DNA of 8,631 nucleotides from Pseudomonadota bacterium (GTDB lineage Bacteria; Pseudomonadota; Alphaproteobacteria; Kiloniellales; J153). The notes beneath the pieces are model-generated. The model ran no database searches, was not told the origin of the DNA, and was given only the letters and a program-made list of their open reading frames with translations. The DNA lies in contig JACZWN010000152.1 in assembly GCA_022572105.1 (NCBI GenBank), positions 1 through 8,631 on the forward strand. The letters run 5' to 3'. How positions within the stretch are numbered: position 1 is the first letter of the stretch; every line of letters begins with the position of its first letter. The position numbers were made by a program, and so were the translations under genes. This document shows, in pieces, positions 1-5,216 of the stretch.

Positions 1-440
1 AATGCCCCTGGGTGAAATTCCACACCGGGGAAGGATTTTGCCATCCACCGCGGAAAAAAGTCGTTGAAGCGTAAATGCCCCTGCACCAAGGCGGGCTTGT
101 TGGCGGCAATCACCCCGATCAGAATTCGCACCATTGCGGGCGAAACTTCACGGTTGACCACCAACACCATGTCCGTCGTCAGCATTGGCATGGGCCGTTC
201 CACCCCTGGATGGCGCGGCCCCGGCATGACCATCGAAATATAGAAGGCCGGCCTTACCTCCTGCATGGAAATCAGCGCCATTGCGTCATAAGGTATGGGG
301 AGCGCCCGGATTCCGCGCACTCTCGCATCCGCCTGCCGCGCCATGGGCCCGCCCAGGGCGAACACCATCGCATCGAGGCGGCCCAGGAAGAAACGGTTCA
401 GGGCCGGGTAGCGGCGGCTTACCCGCACGCCCTTGAATTG
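1..440 (-). pseudogene. C-terminal third of a TAXI-family TRAP transporter solute-binding protein, fused to the synthetase
   Basis: Residues about 513-658 of the chimeric frame resemble the C-terminal lobe of TAXI-type TRAP receptors. Recognisable parts are FFLGRLDAMVFALGGP, GIRALPI, a Pro-Gly-Pro loop, TTDMVLVVN, IAANKPALV, and MAKSFPGVEFHPGA at the left edge, where family members have their last helix and a His-Pro-Gly-Ala motif. In intact proteins a signal peptide and N-terminal lobe precede this part and send it to the periplasm to bind a small carboxylate or amino acid. Here both are missing and the segment would be cytosolic. G+C is near 57% in positions 1-300 against about 75% just past 430, and A/T-ending codons are common, so the segment differs in composition from the synthetase part. 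The true C-terminus lies outside the window. Family identity rests on recalled pattern, not a search. Confidence 0.7.
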
Positions 441-1976
441 CGGAGCGCGCATTCCGGCCGCGGCCAGGATGGCCTTGGCGGCGCGTTCGCTCACGGCACC
501 CTCGGGGATCGCGGGCACACCCGCGGGCAGCGCCGGCGGCGCGCTCGGCCGGCCGCGCGCGAAGCTCGCGCCGAAGCCCATGAGCACCGCGGTCGCGGCG
601 ACGGCGCGGCAGGGATCCTCGAACACCAGATAGCCGGCGTCCTCGTAGCGCGCCACGATCTCCGGCGGTCCGACCAGCGACAAGACGATCAAACGTTCCG
701 GGTAGCGCTGGCGCAGGCCGCGCAGCATGGGCACCAGGTCGTCGACGATATAGGGCGAAGCGGCCACCATGGTCAGGAACGCGACGATGGCGTCGTAGCC
801 GCCCTCTTCGAGCATGAGCTCGAAGTTCCTCTCGACCAGGCTCAGGTCGTTGAAGGCCTGCGCCGTGATGTCGACCGGGTTGCGCGGCGCGGCGTAGGGC
901 AGCATCTCGCGCAGCTTGGCCTGCGCCGGCTCGGGCATGGGCGCCACGTCCAAACCCAGGTCGATGGCGTCGTCGGCCATCTGCACCCCGACGCCGCCGG
1001 AGATGGTCACCAGGCCGATGCGCCGGCCCTTGGGATAGATCCCGGCGGTGCACGCGTAGGCCGCGTCGAGCATGTCCTCGGTCGAGCGTGCCCGGTACAC
1101 GCCGTATTGCCGGAACGCCGCCGCGTAGACCGCGTCGATGCCGGCGAGCGCGGCGGTGTGCGAGCGCACCGCCACCGCGCCGACCTCGCTGCGCCCGACC
1201 TTCATGAAGATGACCGGCTTGCCGCGGTCGCGCGCCAACTCGAAGCCGTGGAGCAGCGCGTCCCGGTCGCGCGCGCCCTCCGCATAGGCCACGATCAGGT
1301 CCACGTCCTCGGCCATGGCCGCCCAGGCGATGCACTCGCCGATCTCGACGTCGCTCTCGTTGCCGGTGGTAATCCAGTAGCGCACGCCCAAGCCCCTGGC
1401 GCGGGCGAGCGCGAAGACGTGGCTGCCGTAGGCGCCGCTCTGGCTGATGATGGCGATGCGGCCTTCCGGCGGGTAGCCGCCGTCGAGGCTGGTCGAGAAG
1501 GTGGCATAGAAATTGGCGGCGGCGTTGAAGACGCCCAGGCAGTTGGGCCCGACGACCCGGAGCCCCGTGCGCCGCGCGATCTCGGCGACGCGCGCCTGCA
1601 GGGCCTCGCCCTCGGCCCCGGCCTCGGCGAAGCCGGCGGAGAACACCACCGCCGATTTGACGCCCTGGGCGGCGCAGGCCTCGAGCGCATCGGGCACGAG
1701 AGCGGCCGGGACCGCAACGATCGCGCAATCCACCGGCCCCGGCGCCTGGTCGATCGAGGGATAGGCCTTGAGACCCTGGACCGTCTCCCGGTTCGGGTTG
1801 ATCGGATAGATCGGCCGATCGAAACCCGCCTCCAGCATGTAGCGCAGCGGCCGCCCGCCGATGCGCGAGGGATCGGTCGAGGCGCCGAGAATGGCCACCG
1901 CGCGCGGATCGAGCAAAGGCCGCAGATCGGGCACGGCCGGAGGCGCGGCGCGCTCCGGGGCGGCGGAATTGGGCAA
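1..1976 (-). CDS. NDP-forming acyl-CoA synthetase fused in frame to a TAXI TRAP receptor tail (partial)
   Basis: This frame stays open for 658 codons and leaves the window at the left edge. Residues about 18-150 form a succinyl-CoA-synthetase-like CoA-binding Rossmann domain (AVAILGAS near 26-33, VVGPNCLG at 141-148). Residues about 165-460 are the two ligase-like domains, with IISQSGAYGS at 176-185, SHTAALAG at 272-279 (H273 matches the family's phospho-histidine), ISGGVG at 325-330 and NPVDIT at 366-371. Such enzymes make acyl-CoA from acid, CoA and ATP, releasing ADP and phosphate, in the cytosol. The ATP-grasp domain should begin at SERAAKAILAAAGM (496-509) but stops at once; from about residue 513 the chain is TAXI-receptor-like. 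Without ATP-grasp the enzyme should not make acyl-CoA. I chose the TTG at 1976 because AGGGAGG (1982-1988) lies five bases upstream and the frame has no ATG or GTG ahead of the domain. Family assignment is firm; function of the chimera is unknown. Confidence 0.8.
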   Translation of the reverse strand, partial: MPNSAAPERAAPPAVPDLRPLLDPRAVAILGASTDPSRIGGRPLRYMLEAGFDRPIYPINPNRETVQGLKAYPSIDQAPGPVDCAIVAVPAALVPDALEACAAQGVKSAVVFSAGFAEAGAEGEALQARVAEIARRTGLRVVGPNCLGVFNAAANFYATFSTSLDGGYPPEGRIAIISQSGAYGSHVFALARARGLGVRYWITTGNESDVEIGECIAWAAMAEDVDLIVAYAEGARDRDALLHGFELARDRGKPVIFMKVGRSEVGAVAVRSHTAALAGIDAVYAAAFRQYGVYRARSTEDMLDAAYACTAGIYPKGRRIGLVTISGGVGVQMADDAIDLGLDVAPMPEPAQAKLREMLPYAAPRNPVDITAQAFNDLSLVERNFELMLEEGGYDAIVAFLTMVAASPYIVDDLVPMLRGLRQRYPERLIVLSLVGPPEIVARYEDAGYLVFEDPCRAVAATAVLMGFGASFARGRPSAPPALPAGVPAIPEGAVSERAAKAILAAAGMRAPQFKGVRVSRRYPALNRFFLGRLDAMVFALGGPMARQADARVRGIRALPIPYDAMALISMQEVRPAFYISMVMPGPRHPGVERPMPMLTTDMVLVVNREVSPAMVRILIGVIAANKPALVQGHLRFNDFFPRWMAKSFPGVEFHPGA

Positions 1977-2121
1977 TCGGGCCTCCCTGTGCCAGCGCCC
2001 GAAGGCGGGGCCGGCGCCCAAGTTTCTAGCATGATCGCGGCGCCGACGGTACATTGCCTGGCCCGGCGGGGGCGTCCCGCCCGGTCCGGTCAGACCCTTT
2101 GCGCAAGTCCAAGGACAGATC
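1977..2121. promoter_or_regulatory. Divergent intergenic region between the synthetase and the SDR
   Basis: These 145 bp must carry the promoters of both divergent genes unless they are transcribed from elsewhere. A GC hairpin is visible, GGCGGG (2065-2070) with CCCGCC (2076-2081) around a five-base loop, in the leader of the SDR transcript. I see no convincing -35/-10 pair on either strand. The SDR ribosome site AAGGA lies at 2111-2115, six bases before its ATG. Confidence 0.4.
1982..1988 (-). promoter_or_regulatory. Ribosome binding site deciding the TTG start of the synthetase
   Basis: AGGGAGG on the minus strand lies five bases before the TTG at 1976. It supports the non-ATG start, because no ATG or GTG in the same frame lies between the upstream sequence and the CoA-binding domain. 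An earlier in-frame TTG further upstream has no comparable site. Confidence 0.6.
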
Positions 2122-2907
2122 ATGAGCGACTCCAGCCTTTTTTCCCTGCGCGACAAAGTTGCCGTGATCACCGGCTCGTCCAAGGGCATCGGCAAGGCGA
2201 TCGCCGAGGCCATGGCCGCGGCCGGCGCCAAGGTGGTGATCTCGAGCCGCAAGGCGGGGCCTTGCGAGGCGGTGGCGGCCGCCATCAACGAGGGCGGCGG
2301 CGAGGCCATGGCGTGTGCCTGCAACATCTCCGAGAAGACGCAGTTGCATGCGCTCGTCGACGCCACCCTCGAGCGCTGGGGCCGCATCGACGCGCTGGTC
2401 TGCAACGCCGCGGTCAACCCCTACTTCGGCCCGCTCGCCGAGATCACCGACGAGGCCTACGACAAAACCATGAACGCCAACGTGCGCAGCAACCTCTGGC
2501 TGTGCAACATGGTGATCCCGCGGATGGCGGAACGCGGCGGCGGCGCGGTGGTCATCGTCTCCTCCATCGCGGCCTTCAAGGGCCACGGCAACCTGGGCGT
2601 CTACGCGCTCTCCAAGGCCGCCGACAACCAGCTCGCGCGCAGTCTGGCGGTCGAGTGGGGCCGCGCCAACGTGCGGGTCAACTGCATCGCGCCGGGGCTG
2701 GTGCGCACCGACATGGCGCGCGCGCTCTGGGAGGACCCGGACAACCTGGCCCGGGCGCTCGAGGCCTACCCGCTCGGGCGCATCGGCGAGCCCGAGGACA
2801 TCGCCGGGGCGGCGGTGTTCCTGGCCTCGCGCGCCGGCGACTTCGTGACCGGCCAGACGCTGGTCATCGACGGCGGCACGACGATCTCTAGCGGAAGGTA
2901 TACGTGA
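2122..2907 (+). CDS. SDR family NAD(P)-dependent oxidoreductase (DHRS4-like)
   Basis: A 261-residue classical short-chain dehydrogenase, full length for the family and presumably cytosolic. The cofactor motif TGSSKGIG is at 17-24, the structural NAA at 95-97, and the catalytic set is N120, S148, Y161 and K165 (YALSK). The tail contains NCIAPGLVRTDM, RIGEPEDIAG and a final TGQTLVIDGG. The block AVNPYFGPL together with IAPGLVRTDMARALW resembles the DHRS4 branch (carbonyl/retinal reductase-like) more than the FabG branch, but substrate cannot be assigned. R43 after the second beta strand suggests NADP preference; this is inference. The ATG at 2122 has AAGGA six bases upstream. It is divergent from the acyl-CoA synthetase, which suggests a role in the same acyl or hydroxyacyl metabolism. 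All catalytic residues are present, so it should be functional. Confidence 0.93.
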   Translation: MSDSSLFSLRDKVAVITGSSKGIGKAIAEAMAAAGAKVVISSRKAGPCEAVAAAINEGGGEAMACACNISEKTQLHALVDATLERWGRIDALVCNAAVNPYFGPLAEITDEAYDKTMNANVRSNLWLCNMVIPRMAERGGGAVVIVSSIAAFKGHGNLGVYALSKAADNQLARSLAVEWGRANVRVNCIAPGLVRTDMARALWEDPDNLARALEAYPLGRIGEPEDIAGAAVFLASRAGDFVTGQTLVIDGGTTISSGRYT

Positions 2908-2934
2908 GGCATGGGGTCCGCGGGCTCATGCTTC
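2906..2934 (+). terminator. Hairpin overlapping the SDR stop codon (weak terminator candidate)
   Basis: GAGGCATG (2906-2913) can pair with CATGCTTC (2927-2934), eight pairs including one G-U, around a 13-base loop. It overlaps the stop codon and has no T-run after it, so it is not a standard intrinsic terminator. Confidence 0.25.
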
Positions 2935-2955
2935 AACAGGCCAGGCACGTGATCC

Positions 2956-2980
2956 CGCCCCAACAGGGGCGCAGGCCTGC
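2956..2980. other. GC-rich hairpin followed by a 10-bp palindrome
   Basis: CGCCCC (2956-2961) and GGGGCG (2966-2971) form a six-pair stem with the tetraloop AACA, followed at once by the perfect palindrome GCAGGCCTGC (2971-2980). It lies between the converging SDR and the small basic-protein gene and could help end transcription from either side, but neither strand has a T-tract, so this role is inferred. Confidence 0.3.
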
Positions 2981-3030
2981 TATCTCCCCTGCCAGATGCC
3001 TAAAGCAGCAGGGAATCGAAACCCGTTCCA

Positions 3031-3054
3031 CGGCATATTGCGGTAGATATGCTG
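3031..3054. other. Inverted repeat downstream of the 48-aa gene
   Basis: CGGCATAT (3031-3038) and ATATGCTG (3047-3054) pair over eight positions, one of them G-U, with an eight-base loop. It sits 37 bp beyond the stop of the minus-strand basic-protein gene. There is no T-run on either side. It may be a transcript-end structure or a protein site; nothing else identifies it. Confidence 0.3.
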
Positions 3055-3090
3055 GTGCGCCCAAGGCTTGGCCTGGGGCCGGCCGATCGA

Positions 3091-3237
3091 TTAGCCGTCG
3101 GCTGTCGGCTGCTCAGCCTCTTCCGTCTTCTTCTTCTCCGCTTTTTCCTGCTTGGCCTTGAGTCGCGCGGCTTTCTTGAGGGCTTTTGCCCGGTCGCGTT
3201 CCAAGCGCTCGAACTTGTAGTTAGGCCTGCGAGCCAT
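3091..3237 (-). CDS. Small Lys/Arg-rich conserved hypothetical protein (48 aa)
   Basis: The sequence begins MARRPNYKFERLERDRAK and continues as a charged helix rich in Lys, Ala and Glu up to about residue 42, ending QPTADG. It has no membrane segment or signal peptide and is strongly basic in its first 37 residues; the helical middle could form a coiled coil or contact nucleic acid. I recognise the opening as a small protein widespread in Alphaproteobacteria with no assigned function. AAGGGA lies five bases before the ATG at 3237, which supports translation. It follows the cold-shock gene on the same strand after 97 bp, so the two may be co-transcribed, though two hairpins lie between them. 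Expression with the cold-shock protein would hint at an RNA- or stress-related role, which is inference. Confidence 0.85.
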   Translation of the reverse strand: MARRPNYKFERLERDRAKALKKAARLKAKQEKAEKKKTEEAEQPTADG

Positions 3238-3263
3238 ATTCGTCCCTTCTGTCAGTCCGTCGA

Positions 3264-3283
3264 TGCCGGCACCTCACCCGGCA
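3264..3283 (-). other. Intercistronic hairpin before the 48-aa gene
   Basis: TGCCGG and CCGGCA form a six-pair stem around an eight-base loop. It lies just upstream of the ribosome site of the small basic-protein gene and could modulate its translation or protect mRNA; no T-tract follows. Confidence 0.3.
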
Positions 3284-3290
3284 AGCTCGT

Positions 3291-3314
3291 CGATCGGGGT
3301 CGAGCGACCGATCG
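3291..3314 (-). other. Intercistronic hairpin after the cold-shock gene
   Basis: CGATCGG (3291-3297) pairs with CCGATCG (3308-3314) around a ten-base loop. An alternative folding uses an inner GGTC/GACC stem. It is 21 bp past the cold-shock stop codon and has no T-run, so it could be an attenuator or mRNA-stabilising structure rather than a full terminator. Confidence 0.35.
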
Positions 3315-3335
3315 CGCTAAAGTCAAGAACGTGCC

Positions 3336-3545
3336 TCAATCCAGGACGACCAGGTTTTCCGCGGAGGACTTGCCATTACGGCCGGGCACGAGCTCGTACT
3401 CGACCTTTTGCCCCTCGCGAAGGCTGGTCAGTCCAGCACGTTCCACGGCTGAGATGTGGACGAACGCGTCCTGGGAGCCGTCGCTCGGCTGAATGAAGCC
3501 GTAACCCTTGATCGAATTGAACCACTTCACTGATCCGGTAGGCAT
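3336..3545 (-). CDS. CspA-family cold-shock protein
   Basis: A single cold-shock domain of 69 residues, the usual size, and a cytosolic single-stranded nucleic-acid chaperone by family. RNP1-like KGYGFIQP is at 13-20 and RNP2-like DAFVHIS at 26-32, with surface aromatics W6, F7, Y15, F17, F28 and H30. The chain ends NLVVLD with no extra domain. An earlier in-frame ATG at 3560 would add five residues, but it overlaps AAGGGA, which is a good ribosome site six bases before the ATG at 3545; the later start also gives the standard MPTGSVKWFN beginning. The gene is followed by the 48-aa basic-protein gene on the same strand. A leader of unknown length may carry regulatory structure (hairpins at 3573-3593). 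Assignment is secure; whether it is cold-inducible cannot be told. Confidence 0.96.
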   Translation of the reverse strand: MPTGSVKWFNSIKGYGFIQPSDGSQDAFVHISAVERAGLTSLREGQKVEYELVPGRNGKSSAENLVVLD

Positions 3546-3572
3546 TTCTAGTCCCTTCATAACATCGAGTGG

Positions 3573-3593
3573 CCGCGAACCGCTCCGCGCGGT
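3573..3593 (-). promoter_or_regulatory. Alternative hairpins in the cold-shock leader
   Basis: Two short stems compete here: ACCGC (3579-3583) with GCGGT (3589-3593), and CCGCG (3573-3577) with CGCGG (3588-3592). They share bases and cannot form together. They lie about 28-48 bases before the cold-shock ATG, in what should be its 5' untranslated region. Structural leaders are known for enteric cspA; function here is inference. Confidence 0.25.
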
Positions 3594-3919
3594 GTCACGG
3601 GGTCTTAAGGTTCCACAATTTCTCGGGATAACTCGTCTAATCGCAGCAGCGCCTAGGAGAATACGCGAGGGTCATGTGTAACCCATACCCCAGAATGGCT
3701 GCATTTCGAGCCAAAGCGCAAGCACAATCTAGCAGGCCGGGCCTCCGAAATCCGAGGCCACGGGCGAATGACGAAGGGGCGGAAAACGCTGGTTTTTGGC
3801 ACGCCACATGACGCTAAACCTCACCGTCCGCAGGCCGGCTCAGGTCCATTCGCGCAATATCGAACGGTCTTGGACGTGGCGTCCGGATTCCAGCGGCAGG
3901 CGGGCGTGGCCGGCCGCCA

Positions 3920-3939
3920 CCGGAATACCCACTTTCCGG
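3920..3939 (-). terminator. Hairpin just past the kinase stop codon
   Basis: CCGGAA (3920-3925) and TTCCGG (3934-3939) form a six-pair stem with an eight-base loop, starting 11 bp downstream of the kinase stop. No T-tract follows on the minus strand, so it is a weak terminator or 3' stabilising stem. Confidence 0.3.
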
Positions 3940-3950
3940 GATTGCCGCGC

Positions 3951-5030
3951 TCACGCCCCCGCCAGCGTCGCCGCCTTGTCGAAGAGCGCGGCGACGCGGT
4001 CGCCGAAGACGGCGAAGCGTTGGTCCCGGGTCTGGCCGCGCAGGTAGCGGATGTAGATTTGCTGCAGGACGACGGCGATCTTGAACACCCCGAAGACGTG
4101 GTACCAGTCGACCGCGCCCAGATCGAAGCCGGTCGCGTCCGCGTAGCGCTCGACCGCCTCGGCACGGCTCGGAAAGCCGTCGTGCCAGCTCGGCATGGCG
4201 GCGCCTTCGATCCAGGCCGGGGGATCGCCAGCCTCGCCCCAGAAGGTCAGCAGGTAGCCCAGATCCATGAGCGGGTCGCCGCGCGTACACATGTCCCAGT
4301 CGAGCACGGCCACGGCGCACGCCGGGTCCTCGGCATCGACGATCATGTTGTCGAGCTTGTAGTCGTTGTGCAGCAGGGAGACGGTTTGCGAGGCCGGGCG
4401 GTTCGCCTCGAGCCAGGCGACGATGGCATCGACCCGCGGGTCGTCCTCGCCCTTGGCCGCGTGCCAGCGCTTGGTCCAGCCGGCGAGCTGGCGCTCGACG
4501 AAGCCTTCGGGGCGGCCCAGGCCGCCCAGGCCGGCGGCCTCGGGGTCGACCTTGTGGAGCGCGGCGAGGGTGTCGACGATCATCTCGCCGATGCGCCGGG
4601 CGAGCACGGGATCGCCCTGGAAGCGCGCCGGCAGGTCGGTGCGGATGATCCGGCCGTGGCGCCGCTCCATGACGTGGAACGGGGCGCCGATCACGCCCGC
4701 GTCCTCGCACAAGAAATAGCTGCGCGGCGCCAGCGGATAGACGCGCCAGAGGTTGGCGAGCACCCGGTGCTCGCGGCCCATGTCGTGGGCGCTGGGCGCG
4801 ACCGGCCCCAAGGGTGGCCGGCGCAGCACGTACTCGGTCGCGCCATAGCGCAGCAGGTAGGTGAGGTTGGCATGGCCGCCGCCGAACTGGCCGATCTCCA
4901 AGGGCCCCTGGGCGCCGGCCAAGCGTTCGCGCAGGTAGGGCTCGAGGCGGCTCGTATCGAGCCGCTCGTCGGCTCGGACCTGGATCAGCTCGGGGTCGCC
5001 GCCCATCCCTTCGCCCATCCCTCTGCCCAT
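3951..5030 (-). CDS. APH-fold phosphotransferase family protein (ACAD10/11 kinase-domain type)
   Basis: A 359-residue aminoglycoside-phosphotransferase-fold kinase of the branch found as the N-terminal domain of ACAD10/ACAD11. The nucleotide loop is FGGGHANLTYLL (49-60), the usual Lys strand reads YVLRRP (67-72), E87 lies in the following helix, the catalytic loop HNDYKLDN is at 221-228 (D223, N228), and the metal-binding DWD is at 244-246. Relatives linked to acyl-CoA metabolism phosphorylate 4-hydroxyacyl-CoA before elimination; that substrate is an inference from the operon, and drug resistance is unlikely. It is the last gene of the operon, 16 bp after the thiolase remnant. The start is uncertain: ATGs at 5030, 5018 and 5006 lie in three tandem 12-base repeats, and the first directly abuts a G-run. 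The recognisable domain begins near residue 24, so any of the three would give a complete enzyme. Confidence 0.9.
   Translation of the reverse strand: MGRGMGEGMGGDPELIQVRADERLDTSRLEPYLRERLAGAQGPLEIGQFGGGHANLTYLLRYGATEYVLRRPPLGPVAPSAHDMGREHRVLANLWRVYPLAPRSYFLCEDAGVIGAPFHVMERRHGRIIRTDLPARFQGDPVLARRIGEMIVDTLAALHKVDPEAAGLGGLGRPEGFVERQLAGWTKRWHAAKGEDDPRVDAIVAWLEANRPASQTVSLLHNDYKLDNMIVDAEDPACAVAVLDWDMCTRGDPLMDLGYLLTFWGEAGDPPAWIEGAAMPSWHDGFPSRAEAVERYADATGFDLGAVDWYHVFGVFKIAVVLQQIYIRYLRGQTRDQRFAVFGDRVAALFDKAATLAGA
4995..5030 (-). repeat. Three tandem ATG-bearing 12-mers at the kinase start
   Basis: On the minus strand the units read ATGGGCAGAGGG, ATGGGCGAAGGG and ATGGGCGGCGAC. Each carries an in-frame ATG, and the first two end in GGG. 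They encode MGRG, MGEG and MGGD and make the kinase start ambiguous. Confidence 0.75.
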
Positions 5031-5044
5031 CCCCCCGGGGGGGG
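5031..5044. repeat. C6G8 homopolymer tract upstream of the kinase
   Basis: Six C then eight G on the plus strand, between the thiolase-remnant stop and the first kinase ATG. It is a self-complementary, slippage-prone tract and covers the position where a ribosome site would be. Confidence 0.8.
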
Positions 5045-5046
5045 CC

Positions 5047-5178
5047 TCAGGCCACCTCGAACAGGCCGCCCGCCCCCATGCCGCCGCCGATGCACATGGT
5101 TACGACCACATACTTCGCACCGCGGAACGCCTTGCCGATGGGCGTGCGCGCGGTCGAGACGATGACGGCCTCGCTCAT
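5047..5178 (-). pseudogene. Thiolase (acetyl-CoA C-acyltransferase) remnant: N- and C-terminal ends joined, 43 codons
   Basis: The frame begins MSEAVIVSTARTPIGKAFRG, the standard opening of a degradative thiolase, and goes directly into AKYVVVTMCIGGGMG, ending GLFEVA, the standard closing of the same family. Thiolases are about 390 residues, so some 350 are missing, including the nucleophile Cys of the N-half and the GHP/His region; only the second Cys (C29 here) of the CIGGG motif remains. The join falls at R19-G20-A21 (5116-5124), a tripeptide typical of both the N-terminal KAFRGA and the C-terminal RGAKY, which suggests recombination at short homology. The frame is preserved. AAAGGTAAGG lies shortly before the ATG. 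It sits 38 bp after the FadJ-like gene and 16 bp before the kinase, the normal place for fadA in a beta-oxidation operon. The product cannot be a thiolase. Confidence 0.85.
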
Positions 5179-5216
5179 CGAACCTTACCTTTCTTCGTGC
5201 CCTCGACAACGCGCGG

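Larger units (their letters stand above)
3546..3950. other. Spacer between the cold-shock gene and the kinase operon; no gene seen
   Basis: About 400 bp with lower G+C than the flanking genes. It should hold the cold-shock promoter and the end of the kinase operon, but I find no convincing -35/-10 pair. Besides the leader hairpins it contains GGCCTC/GAGGCC arms (3740-3745 and 3754-3759), GGACG/CGTCC (3872-3876 and 3880-3884), and a hairpin just past the kinase stop. A 26-codon frame on the minus strand (3729-3809) has no recognisable features. Confidence 0.5.

Noticed and set aside
1..82. AATGCCCCTG occurring at 1-10 and 73-82
   Set aside because: Only ten bases are shared and flanks differ; both copies lie in the coding frame of the receptor tail, so this is probably chance.
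286..2032. Two long minus-strand frames overlapping the synthetase (286-1728 and 1295-2032)
   Set aside because: They read the same strand in the wrong phase; the correct phase carries all the CoA-binding and ligase motifs and starts at the TTG at 1976.
75..2891. 938-codon plus-strand open frame over the synthetase and SDR
   Set aside because: It is antisense to the synthetase and out of frame in the SDR, with low-complexity composition and no recognisable domain.
3008..3032. tRNA T-loop-like sequence (TTTCGATTCCC on the minus strand)
   Set aside because: The flanking bases do not form a T-stem, and no acceptor, D or anticodon arm is present.
3585..3620. GGAAC on the minus strand upstream of the cold-shock gene as an EcfG-type promoter
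   Set aside because: The expected CGTT-like -10 is absent at the 16-17 bp spacing.
3729..3809. 26-codon minus-strand frame with a GAGGT upstream
   Set aside because: No similarity to anything known, very short, and it would lie in the spacer upstream of the cold-shock gene; chance is the simpler reading.
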